Notes: a model not told the origin generated them from the sequence alone. Positions 1 to 8,051 are shown, numbered from the stretch's first letter. The stretch: 36,073 bases of DNA from Desulfobacterales bacterium (GCA_025454255.1 JALOOU010000020.1:1-36073); one strand, 5' to 3'. A program made the numbers and translations.

Positions 1-1164
1 TCGGCCGATGCCGTGGCCTTCAACCCGGCCGGCACGGCCATGATGCAGAACGGGCTTTACCTGCGGGCGGACGCCGTCTATCTGCTGAAGGATTACTCCA
101 ACAAACTGCCGTCGGCCCCGGCCATTTTCAACTATGGAACGCTGGATTCAAACGAGCCATCCCTTATCCCCGGGCTGTTTGCGGTGTACAAGCAGGACCG
201 CTGGGCCGCCTTTTTCGGCGTCACCATCCCCGGCGGCGGCGGTTTTGTCGACTTCAAAGATGGAAACGCCCGCACCGTCCTGCTGGGCGTAGGCTATGCC
301 GGCGCCTTCGGCCCGCCCACCGGCCAGCAGTCCATCGAAGCGGAGAGCTATTACATCGGCTACAGTATCGGGGGCTCTTACAAAATTTTCGATTCCCTGT
401 CGATCGGGGGCGGCGTGCGCTATGTGGATGCCTATCAAAAATTCAAGGGCTCCGCGGTGGGAACCGGCGGGCCTCTGGGAACAACGGCCAGCGTCAAAAT
501 CGAACGCGAGGATCAAGCCTGGAACTATTTTCTCGGTTTGAACTACGCCCCGATCAAAGACCTGAACATCGCCTTGACCTACATGTCCAACACGCAGCTC
601 AACTTCAAAGCGGACACCCGCGACAACACCACGCCCCTCGGCCCCAATTCCATCTCGTCGCGGGTCGGCTGGGTGGACGGGACCCACGAACGCGAGGACC
701 TGCCCGGCTACATCGCGGCCGGCGTATCCTACTTCATCATCCCCGGCAAGCTGCGGATCGAACCCAACTTGACCTACTATCTCGAAAAGCAGGCGAAATG
801 GGAGGGGGGCCGCTTCCAGGATTCCGACTCTGCCGGCAACAGCTACGATATCGGAGTAACGCTGGAGTACATTTTGAATCCCCAATGGAAGTTCAGCATA
901 GGCTACCTGCACACCGAAATCAAAGGCATGGATCCGAAGGACATGCTGCCCGAAGCGCCTGAGCTCGATGCCAACACCTTGGGCCTGGGGCTTGTCTGGA
1001 GCCCGCTCGAGAGGCTGGACCTGACCTTGGGCGCGTGCCGGGTCTGGTACGAATCCGAGAAGACGGGGGCCGATTCGGCTGCTTCCGGCCGCGCCCCGGC
1101 CGGCACCGAGTACGACAAGGATGTGTGGGGCTTTTCGTTCGGCCTCCAGTACCGCTTCTTTTAA
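1..1164 (+). CDS. FadL/OmpP1/TodX-family outer-membrane transporter, 5' partial
   Basis: Outer-membrane beta-barrel of the FadL family, which takes up long-chain fatty acids or other hydrophobic compounds. The reading frame is open from base 1 and starts mid-protein with SADAVAFNPAG, the N-terminal motif of the mature FadL/OmpP1 family (usually A-x-A-x-x-x-NPAG). The signal peptide and first residues therefore lie outside the window, and the GTG at 13 is not a real start. The body alternates short polar turns with amphipathic strands such as YYIGYSIGGSYKIF and SIGGGVRYVDAYQKF. The protein ends in GLQYRFF, a C-terminal Phe consistent with the beta-barrel assembly signal. A strong terminator follows 17 bases after the stop. 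The substrate cannot be read from the sequence. Family call is confident, substrate unknown. Confidence 0.88.
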   Translation, partial: SADAVAFNPAGTAMMQNGLYLRADAVYLLKDYSNKLPSAPAIFNYGTLDSNEPSLIPGLFAVYKQDRWAAFFGVTIPGGGGFVDFKDGNARTVLLGVGYAGAFGPPTGQQSIEAESYYIGYSIGGSYKIFDSLSIGGGVRYVDAYQKFKGSAVGTGGPLGTTASVKIEREDQAWNYFLGLNYAPIKDLNIALTYMSNTQLNFKADTRDNTTPLGPNSISSRVGWVDGTHEREDLPGYIAAGVSYFIIPGKLRIEPNLTYYLEKQAKWEGGRFQDSDSAGNSYDIGVTLEYILNPQWKFSIGYLHTEIKGMDPKDMLPEAPELDANTLGLGLVWSPLERLDLTLGACRVWYESEKTGADSAASGRAPAGTEYDKDVWGFSFGLQYRFF

Positions 1165-1181
1165 CCGTTTTTTAGCGCGGA

Positions 1182-1206
1182 GGGGGCGGCAGCCGCCGCC
1201 CCCTTC
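1182..1206 (+). terminator. Intrinsic terminator of the FadL-type gene
   Basis: Perfect 9-bp stem gggggcggc / gccgccccc (1182-1190 with 1195-1203) and an AGCC loop, followed by a short T-rich stretch. It lies 17 bases after the stop codon. The U-tract is weak, but the stem is pure G-C. Confidence 0.6.
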
Positions 1207-1246
1207 ACGTTGTTGCATTCAAGCCCGCTTTCCTTGAAGATTCGGT

Positions 1247-1275
1247 TTCAAATTCCCTTCTCCATCTGATACAAT
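1247..1275 (+). promoter_or_regulatory. Candidate sigma70 promoter for coaX-coaBC
   Basis: TTCAAA (1247-1252), a 17-bp spacer and TACAAT (1270-1275), placed between the FadL terminator and the coaX start 80 bases downstream. Motif match only. Confidence 0.4.
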
Positions 1276-1354
1276 TCTTGCCCAGCACACGAACTTCGCA
1301 CGCGCGTGCCGAAACCACCCTCAAACGCCGTCCTGCCGCCGGGAGGACCATGCC

Positions 1355-2125
1355 ATGCTGCTTGGCATCAATGTCAACAACACCAACACCATGTTCGGCC
1401 TTTACCGCGATGGCCGGTGGGCGGCCAACTGGCGCATCGCTACCGACCGGGCCAAGCAGCCCGACGAGTATGCCATGCTGCTGCGCAGCCTCTTCGACTA
1501 CGCAAAGCTCTGCTGGTCCGAGGTCGCCGGGGTGGCCGTCGCCAGCGTGGTGCCGCCGCTCACCCCGGTCTTTGCCGAGATGAGCCGCCGCTACCTTGGC
1601 CACGACCCGCTGATCGTCTCCAGCGCCAGCAAGACCGGCGTGCGGATCCTCATCGACTACCCGGCTGAAATCGGCGCCGACCGCATCCTGAATGCGCTCG
1701 GCGCCAAAACCATTTACGGCGGCCCCTGCATCGTGGTCGATTTCGGCACCGCCACCACCTTCGATGCCCTCTCGAAGGAGGGGGACTATGTGGGCGGGGC
1801 CATCGCGCCGGGCCTGGGCATCGCCGCGGAGGCGCTTTTCAGCCGGACGGCCAAGCTGCCGCGCATCGAGCTCACGGCGCCGCCGGCGGCCATCGGCAAA
1901 AACACCGTCCATGCCATGCAGTCCGGACTGGTGCTCGGCTACGTGGGCCTGATCGAATCCCTGGTCAAGCGCATCGGGGCCGAACTGGGCGGCACGGTCA
2001 AGGTCGTCGCCACCGGCGGCATGGCCCAGATCCTGGCCGCAATGACCCCTGTGATCGAAACGGTGGACCCCATGATCACCCTCGAGGGGCTGCGCCTCAT
2101 CTATGACCTCAACCGGCAGGAGTAG
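1355..2125 (+). CDS. coaX: Type III pantothenate kinase (CoaX)
   Basis: Phosphorylates pantothenate, the first step of coenzyme A synthesis, in the cytoplasm. The length of 256 residues is normal for CoaX. It belongs to the ASKHA fold. GADR (107-110, with the expected catalytic Asp109), DFGTATTFD (129-137), the GGAIAPGLG loop and the TAKLPRIEL stretch are all present, as is the late TGGMA motif. The odd point is the first phosphate loop: residues 6-10 read NVNNT where the family normally has DxGNT, so the usual Asp6 and Gly8 are both Asn. The start is ATG 1355, with GGGAGGA at 1341-1347. The ATG at 1350 is out of frame. coaBC follows after 3 bases, so the two CoA genes are co-transcribed. Whether the Asn variant is active as a kinase is not decided by the sequence. 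Confidence 0.88.
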   Translation: MLLGINVNNTNTMFGLYRDGRWAANWRIATDRAKQPDEYAMLLRSLFDYAKLCWSEVAGVAVASVVPPLTPVFAEMSRRYLGHDPLIVSSASKTGVRILIDYPAEIGADRILNALGAKTIYGGPCIVVDFGTATTFDALSKEGDYVGGAIAPGLGIAAEALFSRTAKLPRIELTAPPAAIGKNTVHAMQSGLVLGYVGLIESLVKRIGAELGGTVKVVATGGMAQILAAMTPVIETVDPMITLEGLRLIYDLNRQE

Positions 2126-2128
2126 CCG

Positions 2129-3358
2129 ATGGAAACCGAAATCCCCATCTTGAAGGGGCGCAGCGTCGTGGTCGGGGTGAGCGGGGGGATCGCGGCCTAC
2201 AAGGCGGCCGACCTTACGAGTCGGCTGGTCAAGGCCGGGGCGCAGGTGGATGTCGTGATGACGCCGGCGGCGGCCGAGTTCGTCCGGCCGCTCACGTTCC
2301 AGGCGCTCACGCACCGGCCGGTGGCCCTGGAGATGTTCGCGCTCTGGCAGGAGACTGAAATCGGGCATGTGAGCCTGGGAAAGCGCGCCGATCTAATGAT
2401 CATCGCCCCGGCCACCGCCAACACACTGGCCAAGCTCGCCCACGGGATGGCCGACACCCTGCTCGCCACCACCGCCCTGGCCTGCCGCGGTCCGATACTG
2501 CTTGCCCCGGCCATGGAATCGGGCATGTGGGCCAACCCGGCCACCGCGGACAATATGAAGGTCTTGGAGCGGCGGGGGTATTTCAGCGTGGGGCCGGAGT
2601 CCGGACGGCTGGCCTCCGGCGCGGATGGGCTCGGCCGGATGTCGGAGCCCGAAACCATATTGGACGCGGCCCGCTGGGTGCTCGGCCGCAGGGGGCCGCT
2701 GGCCGGAGAGAAGGTGGTGGTGACCGCGGGCGGGACCCGCGAGGCGATCGACCCGGTGCGCTTCGTCGGCAACCACAGCAGCGGCAAGATGGGCTTCGCC
2801 CTGGCCGCCGCGGCGCGGGACCGCGGGGCCGAAGTCACTCTGGTCCACGGGCCGTCGGCCCAGAGAGCGCCGTATGGGCTCCGGGCGGTGGCGGTGGAGT
2901 CCGCCGAGCAGATGCAGGCGGCCGTATGGGAGGCTGCCGGCGATGCCGCTGCCATCATCATGGCCGCAGCGGTGGCGGACTACCGACCGAAGTCGGCCGC
3001 GGAGCACAAGATCAAGAAAACCCGCGGCGAGCTGGCGCTGGAGCTGGTCAGAACGCCGGACATCCTGGCGGCGGTCGCGCAGCGCCGCAGGCAAAGCGGG
3101 GCTCCCCGGGCCGTGATCGGTTTTGCCGCGGAGACCGACAACGTGCTCGAAAACGCCCGCGAGAAGCTCGCGCGCAAGGGGCTGGACCTGATCGTGGCCA
3201 ACGACGTCCTGGCCGCCGACAGCGGGTTTGCGGTCGACACCAACCGCGTGACCCTCATCGACGGCGGCGGCGTCGTCGAGGCCCTGCCGCTGATGTCCAA
3301 GACGGCCGTGGCCGAGGCCGTCATCGACCGGCTGGCGGCCCTGCTGCGCCGGGTCTGA
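2129..3358 (+). CDS. coaBC: Bifunctional phosphopantothenoylcysteine decarboxylase / phosphopantothenate-cysteine ligase (CoaBC)
   Basis: Joins 4'-phosphopantothenate to cysteine (CoaB, C-terminal half) and decarboxylates the product to 4'-phosphopantetheine (CoaC, N-terminal flavoprotein). The length of 409 residues is typical. CoaC features are SGGIAAYK (18-25), active-site His80, and PATANT (94-99). Two usually conserved spots differ. The PxMNxxMW motif reads PAMESGMW (127-134), with Glu for Asn. The flap motif reads LASG (161-164), with Ser163 where E. coli has the reducing Cys158. CoaB features are the GGTREAIDPVR region (201-211), NHSSGKMG (215-222), AAAVADYRP and a KIKK stretch. The gene starts 3 bases after coaX, and its Shine-Dalgarno caggag overlaps the coaX end. 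Gene identity is firm. The meaning of the two substitutions is open. Confidence 0.92.
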   Translation: METEIPILKGRSVVVGVSGGIAAYKAADLTSRLVKAGAQVDVVMTPAAAEFVRPLTFQALTHRPVALEMFALWQETEIGHVSLGKRADLMIIAPATANTLAKLAHGMADTLLATTALACRGPILLAPAMESGMWANPATADNMKVLERRGYFSVGPESGRLASGADGLGRMSEPETILDAARWVLGRRGPLAGEKVVVTAGGTREAIDPVRFVGNHSSGKMGFALAAAARDRGAEVTLVHGPSAQRAPYGLRAVAVESAEQMQAAVWEAAGDAAAIIMAAAVADYRPKSAAEHKIKKTRGELALELVRTPDILAAVAQRRRQSGAPRAVIGFAAETDNVLENAREKLARKGLDLIVANDVLAADSGFAVDTNRVTLIDGGGVVEALPLMSKTAVAEAVIDRLAALLRRV

Positions 3359-3368
3359 TCAGCGCATC

Positions 3369-3387
3369 GACAGCGCCGCAGGCTGTC
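3369..3387. terminator. Weak hairpin between convergent coaBC and the acyltransferase
   Basis: Stem gacagc / gctgtc (3369-3374 with 3382-3387) and a 7-base loop, in the 29-base gap between two convergent stop codons. No clear U-tract on either strand. Confidence 0.3.
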
Positions 3388-4170
3388 TCATTGCCGCCAG
3401 GCGTTGAGGTGCGCGGCGATGAACTGCGCGACCGCTGCGTGCTCCTGCCTGCCTGAGCCGCCGACGGTCAAGGGCTCGCCGAAGCGGATGCGCACCCGCT
3501 TTTCGGGGCGGATCCATCCGATGTCCTTGAATCGTTTCCCAAGACCCCAGGCGTCGGTCTTGAGGGCGACCGGCACGATCGGAACCTGGCAGCGCTTGGC
3601 CAGCTTCACCCCCAGGCTGTTGAACTTCTGCGGGTCGAAATCCACGCTGCGGGTGGTCTGGGGAAAGATGACCACGGAGACATCCGCCGCCAGACGCCGT
3701 TGCCCCTCCTCCAGCACAACCTTGAAATCTTCCCGCGGGTTTTTGCGCCCGACGACCACGGGGTCGCGGCTGCGCATCACATGCCCGAACAGGGGATAGG
3801 AGATGAGGCTCTCCTTGACGACAAAGGTCACGTTGCGATGCGGCTGGATCAAGCAGGGCAGAATAAAGGTTTCAAGGATGCTCATGTGGTTTGCGATGAA
3901 AACGCAGGGCCCCCTCAGCCGTGCGACGACGCCAAGGTTCTGAAGGTCGAAGCTTCCCCCGATGGATTCAAGCGCCCTGACCGAGGCGAGGCTGCTTTCG
4001 ATCCACGCCTTGCCGTCGTAGCGCCCCTGCCGAGCCAGCCGGGAAGCCCTCCGGACCACGTTGAAGATTTGGGTATAAAAAACCAGGTTGGGATGGCATC
4101 GGGCGAACCAGCCGGCCCGTCGCTCCGGGGATTGATAGGAGGCCTGTTCTGTGAGGCGGGGCAAGGCCAT
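3388..4170 (-). CDS. Lysophospholipid/1-acylglycerol-3-phosphate acyltransferase-like protein (PlsC family), variant motifs
   Basis: Membrane-associated acyltransferase of the PlsC/LPLAT family, expected to transfer an acyl chain to a lysophospholipid-type acceptor. Length is 260 residues. Block I reads NHMSILE (94-100), so the catalytic motif is H-x4-E rather than the usual H-x4-D (His95, Glu100). The acceptor-binding block reads FPQTTRS (169-175), where the family usually has FPEGTRS. The later IVPVALKTD stretch fits block IV. The changed residues suggest a distinct subfamily, or an altered acceptor, rather than decay, since the surrounding sequence is intact. It follows the cupin gene on the same strand after 52 bases. 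No strong Shine-Dalgarno is seen before the ATG; a 12-bp palindrome (4176-4187) sits there instead. Acceptor and exact role are unknown. Confidence 0.75.
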   Translation of the reverse strand: MALPRLTEQASYQSPERRAGWFARCHPNLVFYTQIFNVVRRASRLARQGRYDGKAWIESSLASVRALESIGGSFDLQNLGVVARLRGPCVFIANHMSILETFILPCLIQPHRNVTFVVKESLISYPLFGHVMRSRDPVVVGRKNPREDFKVVLEEGQRRLAADVSVVIFPQTTRSVDFDPQKFNSLGVKLAKRCQVPIVPVALKTDAWGLGKRFKDIGWIRPEKRVRIRFGEPLTVGGSGRQEHAAVAQFIAAHLNAWRQ

Positions 4171-4175
4171 GTGCG

Positions 4176-4187
4176 TTTCGATCGAAA
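4176..4187. repeat. Perfect 12-bp palindrome upstream of the acyltransferase start
   Basis: tttcgatcgaaa lies 5 bases before the ATG of the PlsC-like gene, where the ribosome-binding site is expected. It could be an operator or chance. Confidence 0.35.
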
Positions 4188-4222
4188 ACGGGATCCCTGA
4201 TCGGTTGTCCCTTGCGGCCGCG

Positions 4223-4633
4223 TTAGATCGTCTCTTTCTCGTAGACGTTGCAGATGCAGCACAAAAAGGTGGCGGGTTCGGTCTCGCTCAGGTTGCGCAT
4301 GCCGTGGGGCTGCATGCTGGGGATGACCACGGTCGAGCCGGGGCCGCAGACCGCCGTCTTGACCTTGAGGTCGGAATCCGGGTCGTATTCAAAGCACTCG
4401 AAGCGGCCGGTGAGGATGTACATGGTCTGGATGTAGAAGTGGTTGTGGATCGGGATCTCGCCTCCGGGCTGGGCGGTGAACAGGCGCAGGCCGTACTCGG
4501 GATAGCCATGGCCGTCATCGCCGAACCTGGACAGCCAACGCACGCTGATTCCCTTCACTTCGTACGGTTTGCCCCGGTAGGGGAAGGTGGCGATCTTGAC
4601 GTCCTCGACGTTTTTCCAGTTGACGATGTCCAT
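4223..4633 (-). CDS. Small single-domain cupin protein
   Basis: A 136-residue conserved-barrel cupin. Motif 1 is GGEIPIHNHFYIQTMYILTG: two His of the usual HxH are present, the motif-1 Glu is replaced by Gln, and the closing Gly is there. Motif 2 is GSTVVIPSMQPHGMRN, with its His and Asn. A metal site of three His (plus Gln) is therefore plausible. Small cupins of this kind include isomerases, dioxygenases and sugar- or acid-binding proteins, and I cannot choose among them. The start is ATG 4633, with AAGGAG 8 bases upstream. A candidate promoter lies at 4704-4732. The acyltransferase gene follows on the same strand, and no functional link is evident. Confidence 0.72.
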   Translation of the reverse strand: MDIVNWKNVEDVKIATFPYRGKPYEVKGISVRWLSRFGDDGHGYPEYGLRLFTAQPGGEIPIHNHFYIQTMYILTGRFECFEYDPDSDLKVKTAVCGPGSTVVIPSMQPHGMRNLSETEPATFLCCICNVYEKETI

Positions 4634-4703
4634 GGCGCGCTCCTTGCTCTCAGAAATGACCCTTTCCCGGTGCTTGTTTTACGGAAGAAACGGTGACGGC
4701 TCG

Positions 4704-4732
4704 AGGATATTCATAGTTGTAAAAAGTTGCAA
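4704..4732 (-). promoter_or_regulatory. Candidate promoter for the cupin gene
   Basis: On the minus strand: TTGCAA, a 17-bp spacer and TATCCT, about 70 bases before the cupin ATG, in the A/T-rich gap after the amidohydrolase. Motif match only. Confidence 0.4.
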
Positions 4733-4783
4733 GACGAATTTTGCCTCCGCCGGTCATCCGCGGCCTCTGCTTGGGTGAAACGC

Positions 4784-5947
4784 TCAGCCGAGCAGATCGA
4801 GCGCCGTTCGGCAGTGGATCTCGACCCCCAGCAGCATGAGATCCTCGCGGAAATCGAACCGGGGGTTGTGCAGCGGTGCGGCGCCCTCGCGGCCGATCCC
4901 GATGCAGTAGAAACAGCCCGGCACCGCCTCCAGGAAAAAGGACATATCCTCCCCGCCCATGGTGAGCTCGGGTTCCGCGACCCGATCCTCTCCGACCACC
5001 GCCGTCGCAGAGCGCCGAACGACCTCGGCCACGGCAGCGTCGTTCACGGTGGGCGGGTAGCCGCGGCGGAAGCTCAGCTCGTAGCCGGCGCCCATGGCCT
5101 CGCACACCCCGCGCACGACGCCCTCCAAGCGGGATTCCCAGGAGGCCCGGAGCGACCGGTCGAAGGTGCGGGTGGTGCCGCTTAAGACCGCTTCGGACGG
5201 GATAATGTTGAAGGCCGTGCCGGCGTGGAAGGTCCCGACGGTGACCACGGCCGGCTCGATCGGGTTGATCTGGCGGCTGACGATCCGCTGCAGCGCGCCC
5301 ACGACCTGGGTGGCGACCTCCAGCGCGTCCACGCACAGGTGCGGCTGGGCCGCATGGCCGCCACGGCCGAGGATCTTGATGTCGAAGCGATCCATCGCCG
5401 CCAACAGCGCCCCGGCCCGGACCCCGACGACCCCCTCCGGCCGCTCGGACCACAGGTGGCAGGCGAGGGCGAAATTCACCCGCGGGTTCTCCAACACCCC
5501 GGCGGCGATCATCGGCTGGGCCCCGCCCGGGCCCTCCTCGGCCGGCTGGAAGACGAATTTGACGTCGCCGCGGATACGGTCCGCAAACCGGCTCAGGGCC
5601 GCCGCCGCCCCCAGGGCCATGGCCATGTGGGCGTCATGCCCGCAGGCGTGCATGCGGCCGGGATGGGTCGATGCGAACGCCAGTCCGGTCTCCTCGGCAA
5701 TCGGCAGGCCGTCCATGTCGGCCCGGATCATCAGGGTGGGGCCGGATCTGCCGCTCCGCAGAAGCCCGACCACCCCGGTGCCGGCGATGCCGGTCTGCAC
5801 CGCCAAACCAAGGCGCTCCAGTCGCTCGGCGACATAGGCGGAGGTCTTGTGTTCGCTGAAACCGGTCTCGGGGATGCGATGCAGGTCGCGGCGGGTGGCG
5901 ACCACCTCGGTTTCCAGGCTGCGGACAAAGGAGTGAACCGGATCCAT
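4784..5947 (-). CDS. M20-family amidohydrolase (hippurate hydrolase/N-acyl amino acid deacylase type)
   Basis: Zinc-dependent hydrolase of the M20D group, which removes acyl groups from N-acylated amino acids or related amides. Length is 387 residues, normal for the family. Metal and catalytic motifs are RADMDGLPI (about 75-83), HACGHDAH (100-107), QPAEEGPGG (near 134) and GGEDMSFF close to the C-terminus. The dimerisation lid domain with GRGGHAAQPH is also present. No signal peptide is seen, so it is probably cytoplasmic. It starts 21 bases after the aroF-pheA fusion, with GGGAGG before the ATG, so it is probably co-transcribed and shares the attenuated promoter. That makes an acylated aromatic amino acid or a precursor an attractive but unproven substrate. 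Confidence 0.87.
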   Translation of the reverse strand: MDPVHSFVRSLETEVVATRRDLHRIPETGFSEHKTSAYVAERLERLGLAVQTGIAGTGVVGLLRSGRSGPTLMIRADMDGLPIAEETGLAFASTHPGRMHACGHDAHMAMALGAAAALSRFADRIRGDVKFVFQPAEEGPGGAQPMIAAGVLENPRVNFALACHLWSERPEGVVGVRAGALLAAMDRFDIKILGRGGHAAQPHLCVDALEVATQVVGALQRIVSRQINPIEPAVVTVGTFHAGTAFNIIPSEAVLSGTTRTFDRSLRASWESRLEGVVRGVCEAMGAGYELSFRRGYPPTVNDAAVAEVVRRSATAVVGEDRVAEPELTMGGEDMSFFLEAVPGCFYCIGIGREGAAPLHNPRFDFREDLMLLGVEIHCRTALDLLG

Positions 5948-5968
5948 GGCGGCGGCCTCCCGGGCGCT

Positions 5969-7840
5969 TCAGTAGCAGCCCAAAATTTTCAGGTAATCGC
6001 TCTTTGCGGTCAGCGCCGCCCGGACTCCGGCCAGCGCTTCGGACTCGAGGTCCGCCTCGATGTCGATGTAGAACATGTAGCGCCAGGGCTCCCCGGGGAT
6101 GGGCCGGGATTCGAGCTTGGTCATGTTGATCTTCTGCTCGGCAAAGACCTGCAGGATGGAAAACAGGGCGCCCGGCTCGTTTTTGGCCGAGAGGATGAGC
6201 GAGGTCTTGGAGGCTTTGCGGGCTTCGATCGGCGCTTTCCCGATGACGACGAAGCGGGTGTAATTGCGCGGGTTGGTCTCGATGCCCTCCGCGAGGACCG
6301 CCAGGCCGTAGATCTCGGCAGTGATCAGGCCGGCGATGGCGGCGTCCCCGCCGCCCGCTGCCCGGCTGACCCGTTCGGCGGCCCCGGCCGTGTCGCTGAC
6401 CGAGACGATCTCCCAGTTGTGCTGCGAGAGGAACTGGCGGCACTGCTCGATGCCCTGGGGGTGCGAGAGCACCCGGTGGATCTGGGAGATCTCCGTGCCG
6501 GGCTTGGCCAGCAGGTTCTGCGTGATGCGGATCTTCAGCTCGCCGATGATGCGCAGATCGTAATCGCGCAGCAGGTCGTAGTTTTCGTGGATGCTCCCCG
6601 AGAGCGAGTTCTCCAGGGGCACGATCCCGTAGTCGATGCCGTCCGCCTTGACCGCCTCGAAGATGGATTGAAAGGTCGGCAGCGGCACGGCATCGACCGC
6701 CTCCCCGAAATACTGCAGGCAGGCTTTGTGGCTGAAGGTGCCGATGCGGCCCATGAACCCCGCACGCAGCCGCGTGCCGCCGTTCTTGCGTTTGCGGCCG
6801 ATCACCCGGATCCGGTCCAGGTGCGAGAAATCCAGCTGCTTGCCGACGACCGGCGCGATGACATAGATGTCCCGCATGAGCTGCCGGAACTGGTGGGGGT
6901 AGAGGCTCTGGGCGCCGTCGGACATGGCGCGGTCCGGGTCGTGGTGCACCTCGATCATCAGGCCGTCCGCGCCGGCGGCCACGGCGGAGCGCGCCATGGG
7001 GCTGACCTTTTCGCGCATGCCGGTGGCGTGGCTCGGATCGACGACGATGGGCAGGTGGGTGAGTTTTTTGAGCACCGGAATGGCGGAGAGGTCCAGCGTG
7101 TTGCGCGTGTAAGGCTCGAAGGTGCGGATGCCGCGCTCGCAGAGGATGACCTGGCCGTTGCCCTCGGCGAGGATGTATTCGGCCGACATGAGCCACTCCT
7201 CGAGGGTCCCCGCCAGGCCGCGTTTGAGCAGGACCGGCTTGCCCATACGCCCTACGCATTTGAGCAGCTCGAAGTTCTGCATGTTGCGGGCCCCGATTTG
7301 GACCACATCGATGTACTTCATCATCAGGTCGGCCTGGGAGGGGGAGGTCATCTCGGTCACCACTCCGATGCCCAGGGTTTCGCGCACCTCGGCCAGGATT
7401 CTCAAGCCCTGCTCCTCGAGTCCTTGGAAGGAGTAGGGCGAGGTGCGCGGCTTGAACGCCCCGCCGCGGAAAAGGCAAGCCCCGGCCCGCTGGACCTCGC
7501 GGCCGATGGTCAGCGCCTGCTCCAGGCTTTCGATGGCGCAGGGGCCGGCGATGACGGAGATGTTCTCCCCGCCGACCACCACATCCCCCACGCGCACGCA
7601 GGTGTCCTGGGGGTGCATCTCGCGGCCGACCAGCTTGTAGGGGGTCTTCACCCGGATGACCCGCGCCACACCGGGGATGCGGCCGATCTCCTCCAGGCTG
7701 CAGCCGGGCTGGCCCAGGATCCCGATCCGCTCGCAGTCCGTCGCCGGCAACTCCCTGCAATCGCAGCGGGCGGCCTTCAACTTCAGCACCAGGTCGATCT
7801 TGGCCTCGGGCGCCAGTTCTTTTTCAAGCTCGATGATCAT
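5969..7840 (-). CDS. Fusion of type I-beta DAHP synthase and prephenate dehydratase with ACT domain
   Basis: One 623-residue polypeptide holding the first step of the shikimate pathway and the phenylalanine-specific step. Residues 1-85 form the ferredoxin-like regulatory domain seen in type I-beta DAHP synthases. The DAHP synthase barrel follows, with AGPCAIES (98-105), [11 protein letters not shown] (130-140), [10 protein letters not shown] (184-193), VDPSHATG (267-274) and IEVHHDP (296-302). After a basic linker (about 345-356) comes prephenate dehydratase, with GTFSHKA (367-373), [10 protein letters not shown] (408-417) and the catalytic NYTRF (526-530). The C-terminal ACT domain has GALFSI (557-562) and the Phe-binding ESRP (577-580). 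No chorismate mutase domain is present, so prephenate must come from a separate enzyme. Start ATG 7840 is chosen because AAGGAGA lies just upstream; an in-frame extension to 7876 has no such site. Expression is probably controlled by the attenuator at 7887-8038. Confidence 0.9.
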   Translation of the reverse strand: MIIELEKELAPEAKIDLVLKLKAARCDCRELPATDCERIGILGQPGCSLEEIGRIPGVARVIRVKTPYKLVGREMHPQDTCVRVGDVVVGGENISVIAGPCAIESLEQALTIGREVQRAGACLFRGGAFKPRTSPYSFQGLEEQGLRILAEVRETLGIGVVTEMTSPSQADLMMKYIDVVQIGARNMQNFELLKCVGRMGKPVLLKRGLAGTLEEWLMSAEYILAEGNGQVILCERGIRTFEPYTRNTLDLSAIPVLKKLTHLPIVVDPSHATGMREKVSPMARSAVAAGADGLMIEVHHDPDRAMSDGAQSLYPHQFRQLMRDIYVIAPVVGKQLDFSHLDRIRVIGRKRKNGGTRLRAGFMGRIGTFSHKACLQYFGEAVDAVPLPTFQSIFEAVKADGIDYGIVPLENSLSGSIHENYDLLRDYDLRIIGELKIRITQNLLAKPGTEISQIHRVLSHPQGIEQCRQFLSQHNWEIVSVSDTAGAAERVSRAAGGGDAAIAGLITAEIYGLAVLAEGIETNPRNYTRFVVIGKAPIEARKASKTSLILSAKNEPGALFSILQVFAEQKINMTKLESRPIPGEPWRYMFYIDIEADLESEALAGVRAALTAKSDYLKILGCY

Positions 7841-7886
7841 GGCCGTCTCCTTGTCGTTCGATGCGTCCTGACGCAACGAGTGCGCC

Positions 7887-8002
7887 TAAAACAAAGGCCC
7901 CGAGGTTGGGTCTCGGGGCCTTGAAAATCGGACCCCGGACGGACCGATACCAGTCCATCCGGGGTGAGGTGTGGCAGGGTGCGGTTATCGACCCGGATGG
8001 AC
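7887..8002 (-). promoter_or_regulatory. Transcription attenuator (terminator plus competing hairpins) of the aroF-pheA fusion
   Basis: The terminator on the minus strand has an 11-bp perfect stem (7912-7922 with 7894-7904) and a 7-base loop, and its RNA continues UGUUUUA. Upstream are three mutually pairing segments: 1 at 7992-8002, 2 at 7953-7965 and 3 at 7932-7944. Segments 1 and 2 pair over 11 perfect base pairs. Segments 2 and 3 pair over 13 with one G-U. Segment 3 also contains CGGGGUC, which can pair with the 5' arm of the terminator. Segment 1 overlaps the end of the leader peptide, so ribosome position on the Phe/Trp codons can decide the fold. The pairings are seen directly. The regulatory logic is inferred from the pheL/trpL model. 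Confidence 0.85.
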
Positions 8003-8038
8003 GCTTCTAAACCACCAAAAGCAGAAGAAGCGTCCCAT
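7985..8038 (-). CDS. Phe/Trp-rich leader peptide of the aroF-pheA attenuator
   Basis: A 17-codon reading frame encoding MGRFFCFWWFRSVHPGR and ending in TAA. Seven consecutive codons (4-10) read Phe Phe Cys Phe Trp Trp Phe: four Phe and two Trp codons. A good ribosome site (AGGTGG, 8044-8049) lies 5 bases before the ATG, and a TTGACA promoter lies upstream. Its 3' end forms segment 1 of the attenuator hairpins. This is the arrangement of pheL/trpL-type leaders, where ribosome stalling at scarce charged tRNA changes RNA folding. The Trp codons would let tryptophan shortage also relieve control of a DAHP synthase, which feeds both end products. The peptide itself probably has no function. It is too short for usual gene callers. 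Confidence 0.85.
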   Translation of the reverse strand: MGRFFCFWWFRSVHPGR

Positions 8039-8051
8039 ATGTTCCACCTGA

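Noticed and set aside
13..15. GTG as start of the first gene
   Set aside because: The frame is open to base 1 and the conserved NPAG motif begins before a signal peptide could fit; the gene is cut by the window edge.
5225..7924. Long open frame on the plus strand (about 899 codons) opposite the aroF-pheA fusion and the amidohydrolase
   Set aside because: It is the antisense of two clear genes in high-GC DNA, its translation is low-complexity (Asp/Gly/Arg/His rich) with no family motif, and it runs through the attenuator.
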